A stretch of DNA of 64,000 nt from Hymenobacter mucosus (GCF_900188255.1 NZ_FZNS01000010.1:62001-126000), one strand, 5' to 3'. Numbered from the stretch's first letter, positions 8,205-16,598 are shown. Numbers and translations are program-made. The notes: generated by a model not told the origin, from the sequence alone.

Positions 8205-8909
8205 CTATTCAAGCGGTGGCCCCAGGTCCCAGGCCGCTGATTCAATTCGCTCGCGCAGGTAATGCACCTCGCTGGCCAGGTCGCGGATATCTTCTGGCAG
8301 AACCTTATCACCGAGCAATAATTCTACCTCAGCGCTGAGCATATGCAGGCAGGACGCATGGTAGGCAAGTTGCTGTCGAATTTGGGTAAGTCGCTGTTGA
8401 GTCGGCCGTGTGTTTTCTCCTTTGATTTCGGATAAAACCTGCCTTGTGGTAAACTGAAGCGTGGCCACGTTCTCCTCATCCTCCTCCAACTCCAGCAGCA
8501 TAAAGCCGGCGGCGAGGGCGGCACGTTCCGCAGCCTGGAAAGTCTCTTGCCCAAAGTTTCGGCTGATAGTAATTCGCTGTTCCTGGCGGTCCTGCAGCAA
8601 GTGTGGTAGGATTACATCGCGCAGAGCGTTGCTTAGGTAGTGCTGGCCGCGATGCGGCGGCGGCACGAATACGTGCAGATCTGCGAATCCGTGGTCGAGC
8701 ACTATGCCGACGTACTGTTGCCCGTTGCGAATTAAGTACGCTTTGTTGCCATGCTGCATGGAATCAGACTCGTCGGGTCGTGGCATAGCCAGCCAAACCC
8801 GCGCCCAGCTAACGCTTTTCGTCAACGGCCGCTGGATGATGATTTCAGGGCCTTCTGCACCATTGGCCCGGTCAAGTAGGCGACTCAGGCTTTCGTTTGT
8901 CATGGTCAT
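8205..8909 (-). CDS. Hypothetical protein with a GNAT-like middle region
   Basis: A 234-residue soluble protein. Residues about 60-150 have the order of a GNAT acyltransferase core: beta strands (YVGIVLDHGFADLHVFV), then PPPHRGQHYLSNALRDVI resembling the acetyl-CoA loop R/Q-x-x-G-x-G/A in degenerate form, then a strand/helix pair ending AALAAGFMLLE, like the typical A-x-x-x-G-F end of the fold. The C-terminal 80 residues are helical and Gln/Leu-rich (TQIRQQLAYHASCLHMLSAE), perhaps a coiled coil. The assignment is tentative, since the acetyl-CoA loop lacks its second glycine. It lies 30 bases before the lipoprotein gene on the same strand. Confidence 0.6.
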   Translation of the reverse strand: MTMTNESLSRLLDRANGAEGPEIIIQRPLTKSVSWARVWLAMPRPDESDSMQHGNKAYLIRNGQQYVGIVLDHGFADLHVFVPPPHRGQHYLSNALRDVILPHLLQDRQEQRITISRNFGQETFQAAERAALAAGFMLLELEEDEENVATLQFTTRQVLSEIKGENTRPTQQRLTQIRQQLAYHASCLHMLSAEVELLLGDKVLPEDIRDLASEVHYLRERIESAAWDLGPPLE

Positions 8910-9083
8910 GGTATCCTATAGTAAGACTCGGCACCCTGTTGGCGTTGCGGGGCGTATTGCACTTTTCCCGCTTCCCAGGCCGTCCAATCTTCAGGACTTA
9001 GCACTAACTGTACAAAGGCATCATATACTACATCGTGTCTCTCCAACGTATGTAGGCAGGTGTAACACCGGTGCATTATCCTT

Positions 9084-9926
9084 CTACTCTTTTTTTAACT
9101 TACTGAGCAAGTGCGTCCGACTATCATAATTCTTTGCCAGCTCGAATTTGATATCATCCTTAATGCTGGTGTCTCCCCCAGGCCTACTCTCCATTTTTCT
9201 CCTGGAGAATGAAGGAGAATAGGCCCTGTCGTGGGCGAATGTCAGCAGTATATGATCGTCTTTGACATACAAGGATTCACAATTCTTCCGTAAACCGTTT
9301 AAGATGATCTGTTGCAAATAAGGGTCTTTTGTAATACCGCGAACCTCGGCTTCCTCCCAGAAATAATTATCCTTCCCTACCACATTGCGACTGTTTTCAA
9401 AGAACTCGAACTGCAAAGAATTGACAGCTCTTAGCAGCGTAGATCTATCATCTTCACGGGGCTCATATTGGGTAAATACCGCTAGGTTCAGTTTCTCCAG
9501 AGGGTTGTCAGCGTCCACATATAGATTAATCAGATTGAAAATCCGATTGCACTGCATGAAATCTAATACGGTAGAGCCAGAGTTGGACAGTATCAGCCTA
9601 TAGCTTACATGCTTGGCCAAACTTTTATCATAAACGTCTATCTGAGCTTCTATTGTTGTTTTTCGAGTATACCCTTCTCCACTTTGTTGCTGCGTAATCT
9701 GATGCAGCTTAACGTACAAAATGCGTAGTGGGCAGGGGTAGTAAACAGCCTTATCCAAATACCCGGGACGAAGCACGTAGGTGTCAGCTTTGCCCTCTGC
9801 TCTTTCCACTTTGAGTACTGGTTCAAGCATTAAATTGTAATGCCTTCTACTGCCATAGTGAGCTATATACTCACCTAGCGTATCAACTTGCTCGATGGTC
9901 AAATAATCGACTCTATTTAGAGACAT
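9084..9926 (-). CDS. Hypothetical protein next to the integrase
   Basis: A 280-residue protein of unknown family, starting MSLNRVDYLTIEQVDTLGEY; a GTG nine codons upstream is the alternative start. It is soluble and beta-rich in the first half (VLRPGYLDKAVYYPCPLRILY, RKTTIEAQIDVYDKSLAKHV) with a charged, lysine-rich C terminus. No catalytic motif is visible. The DNA is clearly AT-richer than the kinase region, with many AAA, ATT and TTA codons, which points to recent acquisition. It lies 55 bases behind the tyrosine recombinase gene on the same strand and may be integrase-linked cargo. Confidence 0.6.
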   Translation of the reverse strand: MSLNRVDYLTIEQVDTLGEYIAHYGSRRHYNLMLEPVLKVERAEGKADTYVLRPGYLDKAVYYPCPLRILYVKLHQITQQQSGEGYTRKTTIEAQIDVYDKSLAKHVSYRLILSNSGSTVLDFMQCNRIFNLINLYVDADNPLEKLNLAVFTQYEPREDDRSTLLRAVNSLQFEFFENSRNVVGKDNYFWEEAEVRGITKDPYLQQIILNGLRKNCESLYVKDDHILLTFAHDRAYSPSFSRRKMESRPGGDTSIKDDIKFELAKNYDSRTHLLSKLKKE

Positions 9927-9981
9927 TGTTTTCGGATTTAGGCAACTAAACACATGATCGGTTACGCCTGCTGGTCATTCC

Positions 9982-10965
9982 TTACAGGCCTAAATCGTTG
10001 ACGGCATTATGCTGGCGGACGCTATCAATACGGGTATAGCGCCGAATCATGCCTGTAGTCTTGTGCTTGGTCTGGTTCATAATCTTCGAGTCGTCGGCCC
10101 CGCCCAATTTGGCAATGGTAACAAATGAGGCCCGTAGGGAGTGAGCTGAATACGCTGCGCCCAGGTAGCGCTGTACCAACTCGTTCAGCCACATACTGCT
10201 GAGCCGCTTGCGACCGAGCCGCTGGCCTTTGTTGAAGGACAGAAACAACGGGCCGCTGCTGCGACCGTTAGCATCCAGCACTTGAAGCCAGTCCTTTACG
10301 GCCCGCACGGGGCAGGTGCGCCGATCAGAAGAGTAGACCACGGCTTTTTCTTCCGATTCACCTTGCTGGTTGGTTTTGCTTTCGCGCAGACGAATGAGTA
10401 AACCGTCGTCGTCAAACTCCAGATCCTCGACCTGCAGCTTTACAAGTTCATCGCGGCGAAACGCGCCGGCAAAGCCCAGCAGCAATAGGGCCCTGTCCCG
10501 TACGCCGTCGGGGCGCTCCAAGGAGATACCTTGCACAGTCCGCTTAAAATGTTCCAGCGTAAAGGCTTTGGCCTGCTTGGGAGCCACCTTCTTTTGCAAA
10601 CTGATGCCCTTAATCAGGTCTTTTACCGTCTCATCCAAAACTGGGTTTGGCAACTTGGCCAGCCGGTGAGCCTTGCTTATTGAAGCTAAATGACGCCGCA
10701 CGGTAGATACCTTCTTTTCGCGGGCCAGGTATACCAGAAAGCCTCCGACTGTAGCCGCCTCCGCCGGTAGCGGGATGCGTCCGTACTCCTGGCACCATGC
10801 GACGAAACGCTGCCAGTCACCAGCATAAGCTTGGCGGGTTTTTTCGGAGCCCTGCTGACTGCGAATCAGGTAATCGGTCGCTTCCTGGGTAAACTCGTCT
10901 ATGCTTCGAGCTGGACCGACCTCGTGCGTTTCGTCGGACAAGGCCGTAGGTAAGTGCATGCTCAT
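9982..10965 (-). CDS. Tyrosine recombinase / integrase
   Basis: A 327-residue site-specific recombinase. The N-terminal SAM-like core-binding domain (about residues 25-110; TRQAYAGDWQRFVAWC, TVGGFLVYLA) precedes the catalytic domain (about 130-320). Catalytic residues are visible: R170 in GFAGAFRRDEL, a lysine around 197 in RESKTN, HSLR at 275-278, H301 in TKHKTTGMI, and the nucleophile Y310 in RRYTRID. Length and motif order are those of an intact enzyme. It may resolve multimers or integrate the element, but no clear attachment-site repeat was found nearby. Two near-adjacent ATG codons occur at the start (MSMHLPT). The downstream hypothetical gene is on the same strand. Confidence 0.92.
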   Translation of the reverse strand: MSMHLPTALSDETHEVGPARSIDEFTQEATDYLIRSQQGSEKTRQAYAGDWQRFVAWCQEYGRIPLPAEAATVGGFLVYLAREKKVSTVRRHLASISKAHRLAKLPNPVLDETVKDLIKGISLQKKVAPKQAKAFTLEHFKRTVQGISLERPDGVRDRALLLLGFAGAFRRDELVKLQVEDLEFDDDGLLIRLRESKTNQQGESEEKAVVYSSDRRTCPVRAVKDWLQVLDANGRSSGPLFLSFNKGQRLGRKRLSSMWLNELVQRYLGAAYSAHSLRASFVTIAKLGGADDSKIMNQTKHKTTGMIRRYTRIDSVRQHNAVNDLGL

Positions 10966-10998
10966 GTAAGTGCCTACTAGAGAATGTAGAGTGCAGGA

Positions 10999-11748
10999 CT
11001 ATTCCTCATTTGCTTGACTAGTAGTGCCTCTGGATTTGCGGGTGGTCCAGGCAGTCAGTAAAAAAGAAAGTAGAATCAGCAGGTAAATGGGTAAGGCCAT
11101 CTGTTGGCGAATAAGGATAGCCCAAATTCCGGTGGCTTCCTCTGCAGACTCTGCTTCTACAACACCATCAGCGTGTGATACTTGGAGCTTATCATAGCTA
11201 TATAGACTGGAATGCCAAAGCCGCACCTGACGCTTCTCTTTGCCGGCTAAATCGTCCAAGAAAATCTTACCCTGTGATTTACCATGGATCATTCGGCCAT
11301 CCTTGCCCATTACTTCAAACTCCACATTCTGCGGAGCCAGAACAGCTACCTCTTTCAGCGGCTTATTACCGGCATTTTCCAGTTCCAGAACCGTCAGTTG
11401 TGGCGTGCCATCGAGAAACCTATTCAGTGGCCGTTGCAGGATAAAAGGGCTGTACATTTTGTTATAAAATTCAAAAGAATCACGCACCTGGTTATGAACA
11501 GCCAGCGGGGTCAGGCGCAATGTTCTGTAATAGGCCCAATGCATTAAGGTATCCTGGCGGGCCATGGCCGAATCCTGCTTATCATGCTGCAGCAAGTACT
11601 GGGGTACTATTAGCGGCGAAGTATGCCGCTTAATTCGCAAGTCACCCGACGGAGTATTGAACCATACCCATATACCAATAGCCGCCCCAATGGCTGTTAA
11701 CATGGTAGCCGTGTTATTCCACGTAAAATCAAAACCTGAAAACTTCAT
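10999..11748 (-). CDS. Hypothetical membrane protein with two terminal helices
   Basis: A 249-residue protein with one hydrophobic helix near the start (about residues 14-31; TMLTAIGAAIGIWVWF) and one near the end (about 214-236; MALPIYLLILLSFLLTAW). A roughly 180-residue domain between them probably lies in the periplasm. That domain contains a stretch resembling the beta-sandwich 'additional' domains of surface proteins (PQLTVLELENAGNKPLKEVAVLAP). No enzyme motif was seen. The C-terminal tail is short and basic. It stands 33 bases upstream of the integrase gene on the same strand. Function unknown. Confidence 0.65.
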   Translation of the reverse strand: MKFSGFDFTWNNTATMLTAIGAAIGIWVWFNTPSGDLRIKRHTSPLIVPQYLLQHDKQDSAMARQDTLMHWAYYRTLRLTPLAVHNQVRDSFEFYNKMYSPFILQRPLNRFLDGTPQLTVLELENAGNKPLKEVAVLAPQNVEFEVMGKDGRMIHGKSQGKIFLDDLAGKEKRQVRLWHSSLYSYDKLQVSHADGVVEAESAEEATGIWAILIRQQMALPIYLLILLSFLLTAWTTRKSRGTTSQANEE

Positions 11749-12005
11749 TTGTACTAGCGCGTCAAGCAGGTGAAAAGGTTGATCAAATTATTGGTTGTTC
11801 GTTAGCGACGGAACAGCCAGCGTACGATGCGCTGAGACAGGAAGAAGCTGAAGGCATGGATGCGTGATATATTAAAGAATGTCAATACTAAGAGCTGCCC
11901 AGCGAAATGATCCCGATAATTCTAAATCCAACTATAGCCAACGATGTACGAGTGAGTATAGAAATTCTAAAATATAGAATCTCGAATCAGCTTCAAAGTA
12001 ACAAG

Positions 12006-12042
12006 AATTGGTTACGATAACAAAGCGTTATCGTAACCAATT
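12006..12042. repeat. Perfect 16-bp inverted repeat in an AT-rich gap
   Basis: Arms AATTGGTTACGATAAC and its exact complement are separated by AAAGC. Neither side carries a strong T-run, so it is not a classic terminator. It sits in the gene-free, AT-rich stretch 11749-12123, where no other gene is seen. It could be an operator, a recombination or replication site, or an RNA hairpin. Confidence 0.6.
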
Positions 12043-12058
12043 ACTGAAAAAGACAATA

Positions 12059-12089
12059 AAAAACCAGATAGTGCAAATACCTGGTTTTT
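12059..12089. terminator. Bidirectional terminator
   Basis: Arms AAAAACCAG (12059-12067) and CTGGTTTTT (12081-12089) with extra TA/TA pairing across the loop. Each strand ends the hairpin with a T-run (TTTTTATTTTG on plus, TTTTTTATTG on minus). It lies just behind the 3' end of the minus-strand three-gene unit 12124-13774 and would end it. Confidence 0.65.
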
Positions 12090-12123
12090 ATTTTGTAACA
12101 GTGCAAGAAAGTACAATTCGGAG

Positions 12124-12408
12124 TTAGTCCCGCTTATATATAGAGTTGTTAATATATGCAATCCATGATAAAGGCCAGAGCAACACGTCTAAACATATTG
12201 CTTTCCATATATGCTCCTGAACGGCAGGCGCGGGCTCCGGATCGAGCACGTCGGCAAACTCCTCATTCACCTTGTCGTTCCATTCCTCGATGTGCTGCTC
12301 CCAGGATTTACCCTGCTGCTGGAGCTTCCGGATTTTGCGGAGATAAAAGTAGATGGCCGACAACGCCCCGGCCAACAGCCAAAGCAATATCTTTTGGGGG
12401 AACGACAT
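12124..12408 (-). CDS. Small membrane protein of the zincin-like operon
   Basis: A 94-residue protein starting MSFPQKILLWLLAGALSAIY. It has a membrane helix at residues 5-23, a basic and amphipathic middle (LRKIRKLQQQGKSWEQHIEEW), and a second hydrophobic segment near the C terminus (ICLDVLLWPLSWIAYI). The ATG at 12406-12408 was preferred because longer frames run into the preceding gene. It begins 11 bases after the stop of the HELGH protein gene, so the two are surely co-transcribed. No family recognised. It could anchor or regulate its neighbour; that is inference. Confidence 0.65.
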   Translation of the reverse strand: MSFPQKILLWLLAGALSAIYFYLRKIRKLQQQGKSWEQHIEEWNDKVNEEFADVLDPEPAPAVQEHIWKAICLDVLLWPLSWIAYINNSIYKRD

Positions 12409-12419
12409 GGTAACGGGGT

Positions 12420-12872
12420 CTACTTTTCTGGATAAGAATTCAGGCAAATTGCCCGGTACTTCAGATACAACTCCTGGTAAGGCGCCAGGGCCGGATGCCG
12501 GCTGAACTCCTGATCGGCCCAAGCCCAGGCCCGAACTTCCCGGCCCCGCTTTTTGGCGTTGTTGTCTTTGTCCTCCAGCGCCAGAACCTCCAGGTCGAAG
12601 CAGTGGCCCAGTTCGTGCAGTATGTCAAACACCAGTTCCGCGCGGCTTTCCATATTGACTGGATGGGGCTTGATCCGAATACGAAATAGGTAGCCATCAG
12701 TATCGTCGATCAGTGGTGAAGCATACGACCAGGGCTCATTGTTGTAGGCCACGGCTATACGTTCCAAGTCAGCGAGGCGAACCAGATCCGCTACCACGTG
12801 CTCCAGACCTGGCTCATCGACCCGCTGCAGCATCGACCCGATGCTGCGGGCCAAATCATCTTCATTCTTCAT
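12420..12872 (-). CDS. HELGH zinc-metallopeptidase-like protein
   Basis: A 150-residue protein with ELVFDILHELGHCFDLEV: the HExxH zinc motif is H86-E87-L-G-H90, with D93 in the H-x-x-D/E follow-up position. This resembles the short zincin domains of the IrrE/M78 type. An acidic residue further on (REVRAWAWADQEFS, glutamate about 20 residues after HELGH) matches the place where that family has its third ligand region. The N-terminal 80 residues have no recognisable DNA-binding domain. It overlaps the upstream barrel gene by 4 bases (ATGA) and is followed after 11 bases by a small membrane protein gene, forming a tight three-gene unit. Substrate unknown. The zincin call rests on the motif alone. 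Confidence 0.7.
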   Translation of the reverse strand: MKNEDDLARSIGSMLQRVDEPGLEHVVADLVRLADLERIAVAYNNEPWSYASPLIDDTDGYLFRIRIKPHPVNMESRAELVFDILHELGHCFDLEVLALEDKDNNAKKRGREVRAWAWADQEFSRHPALAPYQELYLKYRAICLNSYPEK

Positions 12873-13774
12873 AGGGCAGCGACGCGGTAACTGAGGGCCA
12901 ATTTGAAGGCAGGGCCTTTTTCTACGATGGGATTTACGGGCGTCGGCTCGTTGCCCAGGCCAATGTAGTCAATGGTCGCCGGCCACTGGTCGCCCTGCTC
13001 GAATACATCGAGCCGGCGGGTTACGGAGTAGGCCGCCGTCGCCCGCAGCGCCCAATGATGACTAAGGTATGCTTCGACAAACACGCCGTAATGCCCCTGC
13101 AAGTACTGGAAATACCGGTTGCGGTCCTGCAGCCGGTAAGCCGTATTGATGCCGTTTAAGTTGAAGCCAGCCGCGAGCCGTGGCGAAGCCGCGTAGCTTA
13201 GGGTAAACGTGGTAGGCAGGTCGCCAAAGGCCCGCCACCGCTGGCCTAACTGCCAGTCGAGCCCCAGCAGCAGCACGTATTGCGGTCCGTAGAACTGCTG
13301 CCGGTAGCCCAGCGTCAACCGGTATGCCCGGCGGGCACTGCTTCGGTAACTGGCCCGCACCACGCCGCCCCAGGTCAGGTCGGCGGCCTTTACATCGCGC
13401 AGGTCGGAATTAAGGGCCGGCAGTGCCAGGGCCGTCAGCTCCAGCTGCGGGCTTACCCGCTGCCGGTACCCGATCAAGGGTAACAGGCCCGTCACGCTGG
13501 CCACCGGGAAGCCGGGCCGTTCCCCGCTGAAGCGCAGGTGCTCCAGGCTCAGGCCAACCAGAGCGCTGCCACTACTATCAGCTGAGGCCAGTACCGGCGC
13601 AATAACATTGGCCCGGTATACATCGGCGCGAAACGTGCGCGGGGCTTCCCCTGAAAGTCTGAGCGGTAAGATTTCGTAGCTCAGGCCCAGGCCTTCAACA
13701 TATCCCTGCGCCAAGCCGGCTAATGGAAGAAACGACCCTAGGCTAATGCAGGCTGCCAAACGAGTAAGTATCAT
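12869..13774 (-). CDS. Predicted outer-membrane beta-barrel protein
   Basis: With the ATG at 13774 the product has 301 residues and a clean signal peptide (MILTRLAACISLGSFLPLAG, cleavage near LAQG); an in-frame codon at 13861 would add 29 residues before it. The mature protein alternates polar and hydrophobic residues in many short strands with aromatic belts (RLTLGYRQQFYGPQYVLLLG, FTLSYAASPRLAAGFNLNGI, HHWALRATAAYSVTRRLDVF) and ends in a strand, as outer-membrane barrels do. It resembles the uncharacterised barrels common in Bacteroidota (DUF6268-like), though I cannot confirm the family. It is the first gene of a unit with the HELGH protein (4-base overlap). Role unknown; possibly a pore or a substrate of the zincin. 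Confidence 0.65.
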   Translation of the reverse strand: MILTRLAACISLGSFLPLAGLAQGYVEGLGLSYEILPLRLSGEAPRTFRADVYRANVIAPVLASADSSGSALVGLSLEHLRFSGERPGFPVASVTGLLPLIGYRQRVSPQLELTALALPALNSDLRDVKAADLTWGGVVRASYRSSARRAYRLTLGYRQQFYGPQYVLLLGLDWQLGQRWRAFGDLPTTFTLSYAASPRLAAGFNLNGINTAYRLQDRNRYFQYLQGHYGVFVEAYLSHHWALRATAAYSVTRRLDVFEQGDQWPATIDYIGLGNEPTPVNPIVEKGPAFKLALSYRVAAL

Positions 13775-13987
13775 GGATGAGGAGCGCCGCTGCCCTTCGC
13801 GGGTGCTAGTTACCGGCAATGAGTTTCTGAAGCGTATATATAAGGAGTAGGGGGAACACAACTACTCGGGATTCTGGGCGAAGATAAAGGCTTCTATATA
13901 CGTTTGTAGCCTCTTAATTTTAATCACTATCATTGCCAGTAATCTTACGAGATACCCCATTTCTCACCCAGTATCCAGCCATTATCC

Positions 13988-14563
13988 ATGAAGAAATTTC
14001 TGCTCTTACCGCTTCTCTTAAGCTGGACTACCACGGCTTTTGCTCAAACAACAGACTGTGCCACTCTGACAAAAGAAAATGCCACGTTAAAAGATAAAGT
14101 TGCGGCTTATGAAGCACGGCTTGGGATTGGTGTTGGAGGGGCAACCGTGGCTGACGGGGACGACGCTCTCAAATTTGCCTTCGTTACCTGCAAGGTTAGC
14201 AAGGCTACTCACAAAGGGACCTTGGTAGTGCAGGCCTCCAACTCCGGGGAGCCGGTTCTACTGGTTCTTAGTGGAGCTGGGGCGACCAATCTTGCCTCGA
14301 CGCACTCCACGCTAGTAGTGGACGAGCAAGGTCAAGCTTACAAGTCAGATGATCTTAGCCCATTGGTAGGTGGGAAAGCAGATGGAGCGAATGTAATTCC
14401 AACCAAGGCACCCGTAAACTGCACAATATACCTGATGGGAGTACCTACCAGCATAACACGGCTAAATTCAGCTACCCTTGCTTTCTCCAAAACAGGCAGT
14501 GACAAAGAGCGGAAACTACTCAAAACAACTGTTAAGAATATCCCAATTACATGGGTACCTTAA
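13988..14563 (+). CDS. Hypothetical secreted protein
   Basis: A 191-residue protein with a signal peptide (MKKFLLLPLLLSWTTTAFAQ, cleavage after FAQ). The mature part begins with a short coiled-coil-like helix (CATLTKENATLKDKVAAYEA) and continues as a beta-rich domain (KGTLVVQASNSGEPVLLVLS, INSTATLAFS-like strands at the end). No family recognised. It is a single-gene unit, divergent from the barrel operon and closed by a strong terminator at 14600-14631. Three cysteines in the mature part could form disulfides. Confidence 0.65.
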   Translation: MKKFLLLPLLLSWTTTAFAQTTDCATLTKENATLKDKVAAYEARLGIGVGGATVADGDDALKFAFVTCKVSKATHKGTLVVQASNSGEPVLLVLSGAGATNLASTHSTLVVDEQGQAYKSDDLSPLVGGKADGANVIPTKAPVNCTIYLMGVPTSITRLNSATLAFSKTGSDKERKLLKTTVKNIPITWVP

Positions 14564-14599
14564 TTAGTGCGTGACTATTTACAAGAAGACCCCTCCTTA

Positions 14600-14631
14600 A
14601 AAGTGCCCCGTTTAGCTAAACGGGGCACTTT
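14600..14631 (+). terminator. Strong terminator after the secreted-protein gene
   Basis: Arms AAAGTGCCCCGTTTA and TAAACGGGGCACTTT form a perfect 15-bp stem with a GC loop centre, followed by TTTCGTTT on the plus strand. It can also act on the minus strand (A-run on the other side). Confidence 0.8.
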
Positions 14632-14678
14632 CGTTTACTACTTATCCTCCGATGTTCGGGCAGTAAGGCAGAAGGCAG

Positions 14679-15590
14679 TTAATTGTTTTGACAAGTATTC
14701 TTGCGGGCCTCCATGAGGCCTTGAATCATTTTCTCCAAGTCGTTCTCCCCGCTGAACATGGCCAGGTGGAAAAAGGTAGGCTTTGGCTCCCATACCCGCT
14801 GCAATTCTTTAAAGAGCTTCGCGGCCTTCTTCGGGTCGGCCTTCATTACATGGGCCACGTCCTCGACGGTAGCGTACTGGCCGGACGCAATGATGAGCGC
14901 GTTCTGGCTCAGGCCCGATGTGGCCGGGGCGGCTTCCGCTGGTGCCTGGGTTACGGGTTGCACCGTGCCGGCCCCCGGGTTTTCGTCGGCGGCAGGCTCC
15001 TGCTCCTCCGGGTAGTCCGGAATCCAGTCGCTCACGTCGTGGATACCACCCAGCAACCGGTTGATTGTCTGCTGGGCCTGCTCCTGGCCTAAGTTGTCAT
15101 AATCAACAATTTCCACATTCAGGTCGGGCCGCTGGTACACGATTTCAGCTACTCCACCCGCTACGCTGATAAGCGCGTCAGGCCGACTGGCCACCTGGTC
15201 GAAAGCCTCCACTGTTTCACTGCTCAACTCAACGGCTGGGTCGGCCGGCAACCAGTACACGGGCAAGGGCGCGAAATCAGGCAGCCAGCCTGGCTCAATA
15301 TCTTCCGTGGCGTTGTCGCCCAGCGCATCGAGCTTTTTGAGGTAGGGCGTAACCAGGGCGCCCAACAGGTCGGCCACGTTGTCGAGGTGTTCAATCAGGA
15401 ACGGGGCCGCGCCCTGCTGCTCCAGCCGCCCCCCTAACTGCCGTAGCAACTGCTGCTGCCGGCGCAACAACGCCAGGTCATACTGCACACTGGCCACCGG
15501 CAACAGGGCTCCCAGCGCCTTGGCCCACTCGGGCATTGAGGTTGGCAGCACGTTAGGGAGCAGAGTTTCCGGGTCAAAAGAGAGTTTCAT
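14679..15590 (-). CDS. Hypothetical plasmid-type protein
   Basis: A 303-residue acidic, soluble protein of no recognised family, last gene of a three-gene minus-strand unit (16519 to 14679). Visible parts: a helical N-terminal 100 residues with a basic/glutamine patch (LLRRQQQLLRQLGGRLEQQ), an acidic middle (WIPDYPEEQEPAADEN), a Pro/Ala-rich linker at about 205-230, and a C-terminal helical region of about 70 residues (VEDVAHVMKADPKKAAKLFK), which has the shape of a small helical DNA- or protein-binding domain. Function unknown; context suggests element maintenance or cargo. Confidence 0.6.
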   Translation of the reverse strand: MKLSFDPETLLPNVLPTSMPEWAKALGALLPVASVQYDLALLRRQQQLLRQLGGRLEQQGAAPFLIEHLDNVADLLGALVTPYLKKLDALGDNATEDIEPGWLPDFAPLPVYWLPADPAVELSSETVEAFDQVASRPDALISVAGGVAEIVYQRPDLNVEIVDYDNLGQEQAQQTINRLLGGIHDVSDWIPDYPEEQEPAADENPGAGTVQPVTQAPAEAAPATSGLSQNALIIASGQYATVEDVAHVMKADPKKAAKLFKELQRVWEPKPTFFHLAMFSGENDLEKMIQGLMEARKNTCQNN

Positions 15591-15631
15591 ATGCTAGAAT
15601 TAGAGCTAGAAAACTGGAAAAAGGGGCGGCA

Positions 15632-16126
15632 CTAGGCCACCAGCTCGCATTCCTGCACGCCGATAACCCCGTCCGTATCGACGCGAATATCTCCCGCGTC
15701 GTAGGTGTCAATCACGGTGCCGATGGTGCGCTCACCCGCCGCCGAACGGCTGGGGTAGCTCACGCGCTGACCAATGAGCAGATATAACGCCGCCTCCGCC
15801 TGACGTACCTGGGCAATAGCTACGGCCCGCTCCGGCGTCTGGTAGGTGGCCACGAAGTAGGCGTGGGCAAGGCTAGCGGCGTGCATCGCCTCGGCCGGGC
15901 TGACCGGGTAATGATAGGTAATGAAGGCCTCCCGGCAGTAGGCCCGCATGGTGCCAGCCAGCTCGGCCACCCGTGCCCGGATGGCTACCATATCGAAACC
16001 GGCCTGCATCAGCCCCGGACAGTTATCGTCCGCCTCTATGGCCATGAAACTGTCTAGTAGCTCAGTCGCATCGCGCTGCACCTGTTCGCGGCTGGGAATG
16101 ATAATCTGGGCGGCGGTAATACACAT
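15632..16126 (-). CDS. Hypothetical protein
   Basis: A 164-residue protein starting MCITAAQIIIPSREQVQRDA. The only ATG in frame is at 16124-16126; a TTG 45 bases upstream is a weaker choice. The first 100 residues are helical with many acidic and aromatic residues (ATELLDSFMAIEADDN, MRAYCREAFITYHYP). The end looks like a small beta barrel (RTIGTVIDTYDAGDIRVDTD), resembling a short SH3-like strand set (residues about 125-160). No family recognised. It stands between two other minus-strand hypothetical genes with short gaps. Confidence 0.55.
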   Translation of the reverse strand: MCITAAQIIIPSREQVQRDATELLDSFMAIEADDNCPGLMQAGFDMVAIRARVAELAGTMRAYCREAFITYHYPVSPAEAMHAASLAHAYFVATYQTPERAVAIAQVRQAEAALYLLIGQRVSYPSRSAAGERTIGTVIDTYDAGDIRVDTDGVIGVQECELVA

Positions 16127-16174
16127 AGGAGTAGAAATTAGAAGCTGGTAATCGGAAAGCGGGTAGGCCAATAC

Positions 16175-16519
16175 TCAGGCAGCATCCGGCAACTGGTTGA
16201 ATAACTGCCACCACAAACCGGCCCGCGCGGCATCGCTCAGCCCCCGCTGAAGCTGCTGGGCTACTTCTTCCCCCCGGCCTAGCTGCTCAGCAAACTCGCG
16301 GATTTGCTGCTCGTCCTGCTCCTGGCGGTAGCCCTTCACCCAGGCCTGCATCACGGGTACACCCTGCCCCACTACCAGCCCGGAAAGCAAAGGCCAAAGG
16401 TTGGCATCCTGGGCGGGTACTTCCTGAGCGCCCCGCTGCTGGGCCTCGCGGCCGAACGCGTGGGCTTGCTGTTGCTGAATAGTAGTGTCTACGGTCGGGG
16501 CGGGGGCAATATGCAGCAT
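16175..16519 (-). CDS. Small hypothetical Gln/Ala-rich protein
   Basis: A 114-residue helical protein (MLHIAPAPTVDTTIQQQQAH at the start; EQDEQQIREFAEQLGRGEEV near the end), with one moderately hydrophobic stretch (LWPLLSGLVVGQGVPVMQAW). No family recognised. It is the first gene of the three-gene unit running to 14679. A copy of the recurring TTGTTGCTATTTAT motif lies about 60 bases upstream of its ATG. Confidence 0.55.
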   Translation of the reverse strand: MLHIAPAPTVDTTIQQQQAHAFGREAQQRGAQEVPAQDANLWPLLSGLVVGQGVPVMQAWVKGYRQEQDEQQIREFAEQLGRGEEVAQQLQRGLSDAARAGLWWQLFNQLPDAA

Positions 16520-16578
16520 GATTCGGGGGCGATTAGAAAGGCTTGCGTTGTCCTATTTAAACGAATTACGACCCTTTT

Positions 16579-16598
16579 TTGTTGCTATTTATCAACAA
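16579..16598. promoter_or_regulatory. Copy of the TTGTTGCTATTTAT motif
   Basis: TTGTTGCTATTTATCAACAA, itself partly palindromic (TTGTTG...CAACAA). It is 60 bases upstream of the 16519 start codon and shares its first 14 bases with a family of intergenic motifs further right. Confidence 0.45.
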
